Below, one piece after another: positions 8,709 to 16,773 of a DNA stretch of 64,000 bases. The position numbers were made by a program, and so were the translations under genes. Each line of letters opens with the position of its first letter. Position 1 is the stretch's first letter. Under the pieces are notes generated by a model. The model did no database searches. It was not told the DNA's origin and saw only the letters and a list, made by a program, of their open reading frames with translations. This DNA comes from Bacteroidota bacterium (GTDB taxonomy: Bacteria > Bacteroidota > Bacteroidia > AKYH767-A > OLB10), in the NCBI GenBank assembly GCA_016714535.1, contig JADKDR010000005.1, forward strand, positions 310,001 through 374,000, given 5' to 3'.

Positions 8709-9829
8709 ATGATATTTATTGTTTCGAGCCAGGCATTGGCTAAGGGATTACAGATAGCCAGCGGTGCGCTGAGTAATAACAGCCCGCTTCCGATACTTTC
8801 TTACTTTCTTTTGATCTAGACAAAACCAACCTGGAAATTTGCGCTTCAGATCTTGAAACCACTATGATAACGCGCATCGAGGTAGAGTCAAAGGACAAAG
8901 GAAAGGTTGCTGTTCCGGCTAAATTGTTGCTAGATACGATAAAAACTTTTGGCGATGAGCCACTTACTTTCAACCTGAACAAACAAACCTATATGATTGA
9001 AGTGAGCAGCCTACGTGGTAAGTTTAAGGTAGCTGCTATGAATGGTGAAGAGTTTCCAAAAATTCCGGTTGTAGAGAAGGCCAATTTTGTAGACTTACCA
9101 TCAACGGTTGTATCCGAAGCTATTGAACGCACCTTGTTTGCTACCGCTAGCGATGATTTGCGAGCCGTTATGAATGGCGTGTTTTGTGAAATGAGTCCTG
9201 AAGGTATAACCTTTGTTGCTACCGATGCCCATAGATTAGTAAGATATAAGCGTAAGGATGCGCGTTCACAATCGAACGTTACTTTTATTATGGCAAAAAA
9301 GCCATTGAACTTGCTTAAATCTTCATTGCCACAAAATGATTCTAAGGTTCATATTGAATATAATGAAGCAAATGCATTTTTCACTTTTGCCGATTCTAAG
9401 CTTATTTGCAGGTTAATAGAAGGAAAGTATCCTAATTATGAAGCGGTAATTCCAAAAGAAGCGCCTAACGAGCTTATTGTTAACAGGGCACTGCTCCTAA
9501 GTTCATTAAGAAGGGTTTCTATATTTTCCAGTAAGACAACACATCAGGTTCGTTTAAAAATTGAAGGCAGTCAACTTACCATTAATGCCGAAGACATTGA
9601 CTTTAATAATGAAGCAAGCGAAGTTCTTTCATGCAACTATGCCGGTGCCGACATGGAAATTGCTTTTAACTCCCGTTTCCTCATTGAGCTAATTAATAAT
9701 ATGCCAAGCGAAGATGTATTGATTAGATTGTCACTACCAAACAGAGCAGGCTTGTTTGTTCCTGCATCGCAAGGAAGCGATTCGCAAGAAGATTTGCTTA
9801 TGCTGCTTATGCCGGTTATGATAAGCTAA
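8709..9829 (+). CDS. dnaN: DNA polymerase III beta clamp (one frameshift)
   Basis: Ring-shaped processivity clamp that tethers replicative polymerase to DNA. The ATG at 8709 gives 'MIFIVSSQALAKGLQIASGA' and 'LSNNSPLPILSYFL', then the frame is lost. Adding one T to the T run at 8809-8812 restores 'FDLDKTNLEICASDLETTMI' and joins the long frame that ends at 9829, giving 373 residues, the normal clamp length. The C-terminal sequence 'LMLLMPVMIS' has the usual 'MPM(R/V)'-type ending near the ligand-binding cleft. Because dnaN is essential and single-copy in bacteria, this break is almost certainly a consensus error. The gene is convergent with the aminotransferase gene, their stop codons overlapping. 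dnaA is not in the window, so there is no origin context. Confidence 0.95.
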
Positions 9830-10722
9830 GTGGTAGTAATCGCATTTAGCTCATTTATAAGTCGAGGTGCTACCTCGCATTGGTAAGTGCATTTCCCAAT
9901 TTTTTTCACCCACCTGATACCACGCACTGCATTGGTCAAAAAAACCTCATCTGCTGTAAACAGGAATTTTTCAGAAATGCTTTTTTCAATGCTTTCGTAA
10001 CCTATCTTTTTACAAAGTTTAGGAATGATGCTTCGCATTATTCCATCGGTGCAACCGTCACTTACTGGTGGATGAAAAACTCGATTTCCTTTGCGAATAA
10101 ATAAATTTGAGGAGCTTCCTTCAAGTAATTTTCCGGAGGGGTTGGTTATTAAAATATCATCAAACCTATTTAACCGGGCATGATTTGCTGCAAGCACATA
10201 AAGCAGCATATTCCCGCATTTATATGGAGAATAAATAGAATACACCTTGGTTGCATCCCTATAAATACTAATGATTAATCCGTCTGTATTGAGCAGGTAT
10301 TGGTCAGCAGGTAATGCACTTGATTCTATAAGCAATTCGGCTTCATCCTGCTGCGGCTGATAAAGGCCACCATCGGCCCGGTATAACTGCAAACGAATAC
10401 GTGCATCCTCACTTATTTTATTTGTCGTTACTAATTGTAACGCAATTTGATTTAAAAAGTCCTCCGGGCTAAGACCGTCTTTTTTACTGCGTTCTAGCCA
10501 TTCAGGTTGGGTCAATTGCAATGCCTTTATACCTTGGTTAAGCCGTGCGATATGTGCTTTTATAAATAATAAGCGGCCCCTGTGCCAACGCATGCTTTCA
10601 AGCAGCGCATCGCCATAAAGCAGTGCTCTGTTGTATGGAGTAATTCTTAGTTCTGTCGATTTTAGGAGCTTTCCATTATGGTAAACATACATGTTGGGAT
10701 GTTTTTGTGGCCAAATTATCAC
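9826..10722 (-). CDS. Class IV aminotransferase, PabC-like
   Basis: Fold-type IV PLP enzyme. The class includes aminodeoxychorismate lyase (PabC, folate synthesis), branched-chain and D-amino-acid aminotransferases. 'NRALLYGDALLESMRWHRGR' is the N-terminal signature, the PLP lysine is in 'YSPYKCGNMLLYVLAANHA', 'LLEGSSSNLFIRKG' binds phosphate, and 'EVFLTNAVRGIRWV' near the end is common in PabC-like members. A start at the ATG 30 bp downstream ('MYVYHNGKLL') is equally possible. The stop codon overlaps that of dnaN in the convergent direction. The divergent neighbour has a pterin-synthase fold, a mild hint towards folate/pterin metabolism. Without the substrate-loop comparison PabC and BCAT cannot be separated with certainty, so no symbol is given. 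Confidence 0.85.
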   Translation of the reverse strand: MIIWPQKHPNMYVYHNGKLLKSTELRITPYNRALLYGDALLESMRWHRGRLLFIKAHIARLNQGIKALQLTQPEWLERSKKDGLSPEDFLNQIALQLVTTNKISEDARIRLQLYRADGGLYQPQQDEAELLIESSALPADQYLLNTDGLIISIYRDATKVYSIYSPYKCGNMLLYVLAANHARLNRFDDILITNPSGKLLEGSSSNLFIRKGNRVFHPPVSDGCTDGIMRSIIPKLCKKIGYESIEKSISEKFLFTADEVFLTNAVRGIRWVKKIGKCTYQCEVAPRLINELNAITTT

Positions 10723-10814
10723 TTTATAATTGATTCTTGTTCAAATAAAAATATATCGGAATAAAAACTTTTGTGCTTCTTTTCTGTTTAAAAAAACATA
10801 AAGATATTAGCAAA

Positions 10815-11222
10815 ATGAAAGCTCAAATTAGTTGCAAATCATTCTTCGATTGTGAACTACTAATGCGCAATCAAGATTGGACTGATAAGAAAAACAGCGC
10901 AGTCTTTGGAGAGGTAAGTATTGCGCCTACCAGACACACATTTTTGGTTACCGCTAATGTGAGTGGTGAGGTGGATGAGCAAACAGGTTATGTAGTTGAT
11001 ACAAAATTGTTGCAATCGCTAATAAGTAAAGAAGTGCTCAGCCGTTTTCACAATAAATTTCTAAACAAGGAAACGTTAGAGTTTTCGAATAAAATTCCAA
11101 CTTGTGAAAATCTTGCATATGTAATCTATAATCTCTTGCGTGGAAAAATACACAATCGATATCATTTGAAAATAAGTGTAAACGAACACCATAATTTTGA
11201 AGCAACCTACGAGGGTGATTAA
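10815..11222 (+). CDS. 6-pyruvoyl-tetrahydropterin synthase/QueD-fold protein lacking most catalytic residues
   Basis: A 135-residue protein that aligns end to end with the PTPS/QueD family: 'SGEVDEQTGYVVDTKLLQ' corresponds to the family's 'G.vD..TG.v.Df..lk', 'IPTCENLAYVIYNLL' to 'NPT.EnlA..iw..l', and 'SVNEHHNFEATY' to the C-terminal strand with its Glu. The active site does not match. The first zinc His ('AAH') is replaced by 'DCEL' at residues 12-15. The catalytic Cys in 'FGKC' is Val34 in 'FGEV'. The 'HGH' zinc pair reads 'TRH' (39-41), and the 'DH' dyad reads 'HN' (79-80). It therefore probably does not make tetrahydropterin products. I chose the ATG at 10815 over the upstream GTG at 10773 because the family starts here. 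A divergent promoter is shared with the PabC-like gene. The role is unknown. Confidence 0.7.
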   Translation: MKAQISCKSFFDCELLMRNQDWTDKKNSAVFGEVSIAPTRHTFLVTANVSGEVDEQTGYVVDTKLLQSLISKEVLSRFHNKFLNKETLEFSNKIPTCENLAYVIYNLLRGKIHNRYHLKISVNEHHNFEATYEGD

Positions 11223-11223
11223 A

Positions 11224-11988
11224 CTATTGTCTCTTAAAAAATTGAGATATCTTGCCCAGAGGTTTCATCCACAGCCACCATGTGCTCGATTTCATGTTAT
11301 TTACTTGCCAGGCTATTTTGTCTTCTTTATGTGCTTTTAGTTTGCTCAAAATGTCTGTGTTGCTTATTCCACCAAGGCGCATTTTTACTATAAACTCGTT
11401 GAGGTAATAGGTGCTTACATTGTTTTTATGAATAAATCGCAGCATAAGTTCATAGTCGGCACTAAATCGTAAATCAGTACGATAAAATCCCAGTTTCTGA
11501 AAAAGTTTAGTTTTTACAAAAAAGGTAGGATGAGGTGGCATCCATCCTCTGCGGAAAGCGCCTTTATGATAAACCCCAGCACGCCAAACTCTTTTTGTAT
11601 TCGATATATTAAAGCGGTCAACGAATATAAGGTTGGCATATAAACTGTCAATGTTATTTTCAGAAAATGCTTTTTCTACTTTACTGATAACCTGATTGTC
11701 AAAAAATAAATCATCACTGTGAAGAATGCCAACTATATCGCCCGTGCTTAGCTTTATTCCCTTATTAAGTGCATCATACAGCCCTTTGTCTTTTTCAGAA
11801 ATAAACTTAGTAATGCTGTTGGTGTATTTATTTATGATAGCTACGGTACCATCGGTAGATTTACCATCAACAACAATGTACTCTATATGAGGGTAGTCCT
11901 GTGAGATTACCGAATTGATTGTATCTTCAATAGTTTCTGCGCTATTAAATGCAATGGTTATGATCGATATTTTAAGAGGTTGACTCAA
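11224..11988 (-). CDS. Family 2 glycosyltransferase
   Basis: Inverting GT-A sugar transferase, probably cytosolic and membrane-associated, adding a sugar to a lipid-linked surface polysaccharide. 'ISIITIAFNSAETIEDTINS' is the nucleotide-binding start, 'YIVVDGKSTDGT' holds the first Asp motif and 'GILHSDDLFF' the metal-binding DxD-like motif. The C-terminal half ('GWMPPHPTFFVKTKLF', 'FSADYELMLRFI') resembles colanic-acid-type GT2 enzymes. The length of 254 is typical. It is the last gene of a leftward group with the acetyltransferase, GT4 and asparagine synthetase genes, 8 bp after its neighbour. Donor and acceptor cannot be read from sequence. Confidence 0.88.
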   Translation of the reverse strand: MSQPLKISIITIAFNSAETIEDTINSVISQDYPHIEYIVVDGKSTDGTVAIINKYTNSITKFISEKDKGLYDALNKGIKLSTGDIVGILHSDDLFFDNQVISKVEKAFSENNIDSLYANLIFVDRFNISNTKRVWRAGVYHKGAFRRGWMPPHPTFFVKTKLFQKLGFYRTDLRFSADYELMLRFIHKNNVSTYYLNEFIVKMRLGGISNTDILSKLKAHKEDKIAWQVNNMKSSTWWLWMKPLGKISQFFKRQ

Positions 11989-11996
11989 ATTAAATT

Positions 11997-12557
11997 TTAT
12001 GAAACAGGTTTTATTTCACGCTTACGGATGGCCACTGCCGGGTTGCCCTGATATATGGTATTTGCATCTAAATGATGAGTAGCTACGGAGTTTACTGCCA
12101 GCACCGAATGCGACTTACATGTTACACCCGGGCAAACAATAGCATGTGCTCCAATCCAAACTCCTTGCTCAATAGTAATACTTTCGGTTATCAATCCGAA
12201 ATCTTCTTTTTTATAATCATGATTACCGGTCAATAACATAGCACCTTGCGACAGGCATGCATGATTGCCAATGCTAATAACCTCAAGGTTATCTATCCAT
12301 ACATGCTCACCAACCCAAACATAATCACCAAGGGTTAGTTTCCATGGGTATTTAATATTTACCGCAGGTTTAATGCGGACACCTGTTCCAATTCGAGCTC
12401 CAAACATTTTAAGAAGAAAAATCTTAAGCGATGAACTGGGATTGAGCGGATTGATGAAGAATAGCACATTGATAAAGTACCAGCAAAACAAGACTGCGCG
12501 ATTACGGCCCGGTTTATACCAGTCATTATTATACCTATCCAGACGTGTTACGGTCAC
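11997..12557 (-). CDS. WcaF-type O-acetyltransferase
   Basis: Left-handed beta-helix (hexapeptide) acyltransferase of the colanic-acid WcaF group, likely acetylating a sugar of the surface polysaccharide from acetyl-CoA. The N-terminus 'DRYNNDWYKPGRNRAVLFCW' and 'NPLNPSSSLKIFLLKMFGA' are the WcaF-type lead. The repeats 'RIGTGVRIKPAVNIKYPWKL' and 'ISIGNHACLSQGAMLLTGNH' follow, and 'GVWIGAHAIVCPGVT' then 'IYQGNPAVAIRKR' close the helix. The catalytic His is probably the one in 'TGNHDY'. 186 residues is normal for the group. It lies 6 bp from the GT4 gene upstream and 8 bp from the GT2 gene downstream in one operon. Confidence 0.88.
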   Translation of the reverse strand: MTVTRLDRYNNDWYKPGRNRAVLFCWYFINVLFFINPLNPSSSLKIFLLKMFGARIGTGVRIKPAVNIKYPWKLTLGDYVWVGEHVWIDNLEVISIGNHACLSQGAMLLTGNHDYKKEDFGLITESITIEQGVWIGAHAIVCPGVTCKSHSVLAVNSVATHHLDANTIYQGNPAVAIRKREIKPVS

Positions 12558-12563
12558 TGTATA

Positions 12564-13712
12564 CTATTTAAATAAATTTATATTCGAATCTATCGATTGC
12601 TGATTTTGAAGAATCAGCCTTGCAAAGTTATAGCTGGCTGCCGACATTCTATCATATTCATCCTGATTCATATCAACACTTTTTTCAATTACCGAAATCC
12701 ATTTCGATTTTTCATTTAATGCAATGTCCCAACCAATGTTTTGTTCCTCCAAATTACGCCATGGTGTTTCGGTGCTAATGAGCACCGGGCATCCACAGGC
12801 CCAACTTTCAACAATGGAATGCCCGTAGTTTTCATTTCGGGTTGGCAATATGGTAAAATGATAGTTGCTTAATACTTCACTGATGTTATGGTGCGCAACT
12901 TCGCCTTTAAAACGTATGGCGATAGAAGACGATGTAAGTTGTTTAATACGTTCCTCGCATTGTGTTCTGTATTCGTGCTCGTCCGTTACTCCATAAATAT
13001 CGAATACGATATTTCCACGTGTGCTTTTAGAAAGCACTTCTATGGCATATTGTAAGTTTTTCTTGATGGCAATGCGCGAAAGAAAAGCATAGGTTGCATG
13101 CCCGCTACTTTTAATTCTTTTGATTTCGATGATGTCGCGTTTGCTGCCAAGGTTGATAGCAACTTTAACTTCGGCACGAGGTCCAAATATGGCTTGTATT
13201 TCTTCTTTTTCAAGTGGGGTAGAGGCATGCCAGCATACATTTCTGTAAATTCCGATTCCTTTTGCCAATGATAAAAAGAGCATTTTTTTTGTCGCTTTAA
13301 TTTGCAAAGCCTCTTTTGCAAGCATGCCTCGTGGCGCAAGTATAACTTTAGCTTTATCACCCGAAGTTTTTACAGCCATTAAAACATATAGGGTAAAGGG
13401 TACAGAAAAAACACTGTTTAGATATACTACATCATGCTTAGTTTCTTTGAGCATGGCAGCAATTTTTTTATAGGAAATACTTTTTTGGTCTATATAATAA
13501 ACTTCGGCATGGTCAACCTTACACCAGGTATTAAGAGCTACTGATGTATAAGGCCTGTCATCGTGTAAGTCGCGATCACCGGTAATAATTTTGAAATCAA
13601 AGTAAGGATGAAGATGAGCAACAATATTTGCAATAGATTGCACCGGACCACCCGCTTTGAAAGCCGGCTTATACCAATCGCAAAAAATCAAAATGGTTGG
13701 TTTGCTACTCAT
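12564..13712 (-). CDS. Family 4 (GT-B) glycosyltransferase
   Basis: Retaining GT-B glycosyltransferase for surface polysaccharide. 'ILIFCDWYKPAFKAGGPVQS' is a typical N-terminus with the glycine-rich acceptor loop. In the C-terminal domain 'ATYAFLSRIAIKKNLQYAIE' and 'FTILPTRNENYGHSIVESWA' hold the donor-binding 'EnyG..i.Ea' motif. I chose the ATG at 13712 ('MSSKPTILIF'). It gives 382 residues and overlaps the stop of the upstream asparagine synthetase gene by 8 bp (ATGAGTAG), which suggests translational coupling. The longer in-frame extension to 13793 would run deep inside that gene. The sugar specificity is unknown. Confidence 0.87.
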   Translation of the reverse strand: MSSKPTILIFCDWYKPAFKAGGPVQSIANIVAHLHPYFDFKIITGDRDLHDDRPYTSVALNTWCKVDHAEVYYIDQKSISYKKIAAMLKETKHDVVYLNSVFSVPFTLYVLMAVKTSGDKAKVILAPRGMLAKEALQIKATKKMLFLSLAKGIGIYRNVCWHASTPLEKEEIQAIFGPRAEVKVAINLGSKRDIIEIKRIKSSGHATYAFLSRIAIKKNLQYAIEVLSKSTRGNIVFDIYGVTDEHEYRTQCEERIKQLTSSSIAIRFKGEVAHHNISEVLSNYHFTILPTRNENYGHSIVESWACGCPVLISTETPWRNLEEQNIGWDIALNEKSKWISVIEKSVDMNQDEYDRMSAASYNFARLILQNQQSIDSNINLFK

Positions 13713-15573
13713 TAATGTTGTTTTCTTGGAGCCAGTTTTCGAGTACCACACAAAGCCAGATATCAAGCCAGCGTACTGTTGGGTCTCCGGCATTAAATCG
13801 CATCCACATCAATTCGAGGTAGGTTGAATTAAATAAACTGCGTTGTGCCATGTTTTCAATCGCTGTTTGGCACATGCTCTTCATATCCTGACGCAGCCAC
13901 TGTTGCCATGGAAAGACAAAGCCCATTTTTTTGCGATGCACTATTTCGTCAGGCAACAAATTCCCAAGGCTTTCTACCAGTAATTTTTTTGGGAAAACAG
14001 GTATCTTGTATTTATCAGGAATACCCATTACATAGGCTATCAATTCATAATCAAGAAAAGGTGTGCGCACTTCAAGGGCCACGGCCATACTCATTTGATC
14101 AGTATCGCGCAGTAAAACATTTTGCATATAGGTGCTGGCTTCCGCAGCCGATACTTTGCTTAATAGTGGAAAGTCTCCTCTAAAATTCAAATTATTAACA
14201 ATAGCCTCCACCGAATCGAAATCCAAATCATGATTTGTTAACAGTGAGTGTATATGTTGCGGAGTATTAATTTGGCGCCCAATAGCAAATGCTTTTGCAA
14301 AGTTGTAATCTTTCAATTGCAGTAAATTGTTAAGTTTCTCTCCAGCTACCCCACTTTTGCGAGATGCCGCTAGTTTGGCAAATCGCGATCGTATAAACCG
14401 GGGAGTTTTCCATAGAAATTTATATTTTTCTAATTGCAAGCTGCGCTGAAAAACGGGATACCCTGCAAAAAACTCATCGCCACCAAGGCCCGAAAGGGCC
14501 ATGGTAATACCATTAGCACGAGTTATTTTACTTACTGTATAGGAGTTGGGGCCATCACCACTGGGATGATCAAGCGCTTTAAGTGCCCGGGGTATTTCGT
14601 GCAAAAAATCTTCGGGACGTAAGCGAAGTTCGTGATGATCAGTTTTATATTTTTTGGCAATAATGGCAGCGTAATGCGATTCATTATACTCACTTTCGTT
14701 AAAGGTAATGGTAAACGTTTTTACCGGCTTATTCATTACCATACTCATGGCGGCTACTACCGCACTGCTATCTATTCCTCCAGAAAGGAATGCCCCAAAA
14801 GGCACATCGCTTATCAACCTGCGCCTTACTGCTGCAAAAAATAAATCGTTCACATTTTTTTTGATAGTCGTGTAATCATGAGCTACAGCGGCTTCACTTT
14901 TGTTTTCGCAGATGTCCCAGTTTTTTGAAATCGCTATTCTACCATTAGTTATTTCAATTGTGTGGCCAGGCATCAACATAAACACGTTGCTAAGTATGGT
15001 GGCAGGGGCATTAACACTTTGGTACATAAAATAATCCTGCACGGCCAACCTGTTAAGTTTTGCAGGCACCAGGCCGGTGGTCAATAAGGAGCGTACTTCC
15101 GAAGCGAACAAAAAAGTATCATTATGCTGATGGTAGTACAATGGTTTTACACCCAAGCGATCGCGGGCAATCAGGAGCTTGCTGGTGCGTTTATCCCAAA
15201 GTGCAAACGCAAACATGCCATTAAAGTGCTGCACACAATCGTTGCCCCATTTTAAGTAGGCAGCAATAATAACTTCCGAATCGGTTTGTGTTACAAATGG
15301 ATAATTGTCAATTTTTGCTTTTACCTCTTTGAAGTTGTAAATCTCTCCATTGAAAATTAATACAACATTACCATCTGCACTAAACATAGGCTGACGGCCG
15401 GCTTCACTCAAATCAATTATTGAAAGTCTGCGATGCGCAAGTCCAATATGGTTATCACAAAAAGTGCCTTCAGCATCGGGACCACGATGCGACAGGGCAA
15501 TGTTCATTCGCTGCAACATGCCCATTTCAGGCACCAACGATTGTTTAAAATAAATTCCTGCTATTCCGCACAT
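13705..15573 (-). CDS. asnB: Asparagine synthetase (glutamine-hydrolysing), copy 1
   Basis: Two-domain amidotransferase. The N-terminal Ntn-hydrolase domain begins 'MCGIAGIYFK' with the catalytic Cys directly after Met, followed by 'SHRGPDAEG' and 'RLSIIDLS'. The synthetase domain has the PP-loop 'GAFLSGGIDSSAVVA' and 'LSGLGGDEFFAGYP', then 'EVRTPFLDYELI' and 'RKKMGFVFPWQQW'. 622 residues is usual for AsnB-like proteins of polysaccharide loci. It heads the leftward run asnB-GT4-wcaF-GT2, and in such settings members of this family can amidate sugar acids rather than aspartate. The true acceptor cannot be told from sequence. A TAnnTTTG box lies only about 8 bp upstream of the start. Confidence 0.9.
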   Translation of the reverse strand: MCGIAGIYFKQSLVPEMGMLQRMNIALSHRGPDAEGTFCDNHIGLAHRRLSIIDLSEAGRQPMFSADGNVVLIFNGEIYNFKEVKAKIDNYPFVTQTDSEVIIAAYLKWGNDCVQHFNGMFAFALWDKRTSKLLIARDRLGVKPLYYHQHNDTFLFASEVRSLLTTGLVPAKLNRLAVQDYFMYQSVNAPATILSNVFMLMPGHTIEITNGRIAISKNWDICENKSEAAVAHDYTTIKKNVNDLFFAAVRRRLISDVPFGAFLSGGIDSSAVVAAMSMVMNKPVKTFTITFNESEYNESHYAAIIAKKYKTDHHELRLRPEDFLHEIPRALKALDHPSGDGPNSYTVSKITRANGITMALSGLGGDEFFAGYPVFQRSLQLEKYKFLWKTPRFIRSRFAKLAASRKSGVAGEKLNNLLQLKDYNFAKAFAIGRQINTPQHIHSLLTNHDLDFDSVEAIVNNLNFRGDFPLLSKVSAAEASTYMQNVLLRDTDQMSMAVALEVRTPFLDYELIAYVMGIPDKYKIPVFPKKLLVESLGNLLPDEIVHRKKMGFVFPWQQWLRQDMKSMCQTAIENMAQRSLFNSTYLELMWMRFNAGDPTVRWLDIWLCVVLENWLQENNINE

Positions 15574-15580
15574 AGTTGCG

Positions 15581-15588
15581 CAAAAGTA
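15581..15588 (-). promoter_or_regulatory. Putative -7 box upstream of asnB copy 1
   Basis: On the minus strand the sequence reads TACTTTTG, an exact TAnnTTTG match. It ends 7 bp before the ATG at 15573, so the mRNA leader would be only a few bases long. No clear -33 TTTG was found, so confidence is modest. Confidence 0.35.
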
Positions 15589-15691
15589 ACTTTTATTAAC
15601 TTTTTGCTTGCGACTACAGCCTTTATTTAAGTAAAATATAAACAGTGGTTGTGTTTATATTTTTTTCCTGCTTAAAATCTTATTGATTAAT

Positions 15692-16561
15692 CTATTTTTC
15701 AGTTTCTGAATCGATGGCTTCTTCCAGATTTTCTTTAAAGGGAGGATCAAGATTACTGCCTGTCCAGTTATAAATACGAGTTTCTATACTATGGTAATCC
15801 CATTCTAACTCTTCATTGGTAACTTCATAAATTTCTTTTTGGAAAATAACTTTTCCGGCAATCCCACCGCTGTCTTCAGGAAATGTAATAGTGGTTTGAT
15901 GACTATAAATTCCACCATCGCTTGTAGCGCTAGCGTGTAATATTTCATAAAATTCTCCCGGTGTCCATCCAATAAAAGTAGAACCGCCATCTTCGCCACA
16001 CGCTTCTGCAAAATGCAGAATCTCAAAAATTTTACTGATACCTTCAAGCCCCCGGTTACCATGCATTACAAGGGAAAATGAACCATAATAATATGGATAC
16101 GAAAATGAGTTGATAAACGTGTTCTCGAAATATTCCTTGGCCATAAATTTTGCATCTTTTGACATATATTCAACACCTATAACAATGGTACTGTTTGAGG
16201 TTTCGTTTATAATGTTGAATTTATAAATAGCAATATCACTTGGTTTGATATAGCCTTGCAGGCCACGACTTTTTACTTTTAAAAATTGCGGCAAAGGTTT
16301 ATCGCCATTAAAAGTAAAAGAGTCGTTTATGAATAACGTATCTCCTGCGTTGGCTACCAGCACAGTTTTCGAATTAGTATCCGGTTTAGAATAAATTGTT
16401 GTTTTTTCATTGAATGCAAAAACGGTATCGTTATAATTATAAGGACTGTACGAAATGTAACGGGGGGCATCCATTTGCGATTGAGCATTTAAACCAACTA
16501 GCATGCAAAGCATAATTAGCGCGGCTTTAACAGGGTACTTTATTTTAAATAGTTTAGGCAT
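15692..16561 (-). CDS. Secreted protein with an SH3-like domain, function unknown
   Basis: A 289-residue exported protein. The N-terminus 'PVKAALIMLCMLVGLNAQSQ' is a signal peptide with likely cleavage after the Ala-Gln region. Residues ~50-115 ('FNEKTTIYSKPDTNSKTVLV', then 'AGDTLFINDS', 'FLKVKSRGLQGYIKPSDIAI') have the pattern of a bacterial SH3 (SH3b) domain, with the 'G.v....l' ending. The rest, with 'EACGEDGGSTFIGWTPGEFY', is not recognised. It lies between the two asparagine synthetase genes with gaps of 118 and 212 bp, so it is probably transcribed on its own. It may bind cell-wall or surface polymer, but this is inference from the SH3b fold only. Confidence 0.7.
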   Translation of the reverse strand: MPKLFKIKYPVKAALIMLCMLVGLNAQSQMDAPRYISYSPYNYNDTVFAFNEKTTIYSKPDTNSKTVLVANAGDTLFINDSFTFNGDKPLPQFLKVKSRGLQGYIKPSDIAIYKFNIINETSNSTIVIGVEYMSKDAKFMAKEYFENTFINSFSYPYYYGSFSLVMHGNRGLEGISKIFEILHFAEACGEDGGSTFIGWTPGEFYEILHASATSDGGIYSHQTTITFPEDSGGIAGKVIFQKEIYEVTNEELEWDYHSIETRIYNWTGSNLDPPFKENLEEAIDSETEK

Positions 16562-16773
16562 TGAATTATGAAGTTAGAGAGAGACTGTTTTAGTTTTAAA
16601 TGTTGAATCTACTATGAGCGATTTTATATTATTGAGCGATGATGTGCATGCTAGCAGCAATCTGAGTTCAGTGCAATTGCCGATGGGTAATTGAGCCAAC
16701 AGGGAGTTTTATATAACCAGGATAATCTGAAAGTTATCCTTAAGAAATCAATTTTATCAATCTTAAAGTGCTG

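Noticed and set aside
8709..8864. Programmed frameshift in dnaN
   Set aside because: The run is only four Ts, there is no slippery heptamer or downstream structure that I can see, and six other genes have the same kind of single-base break. A consensus error is simpler.
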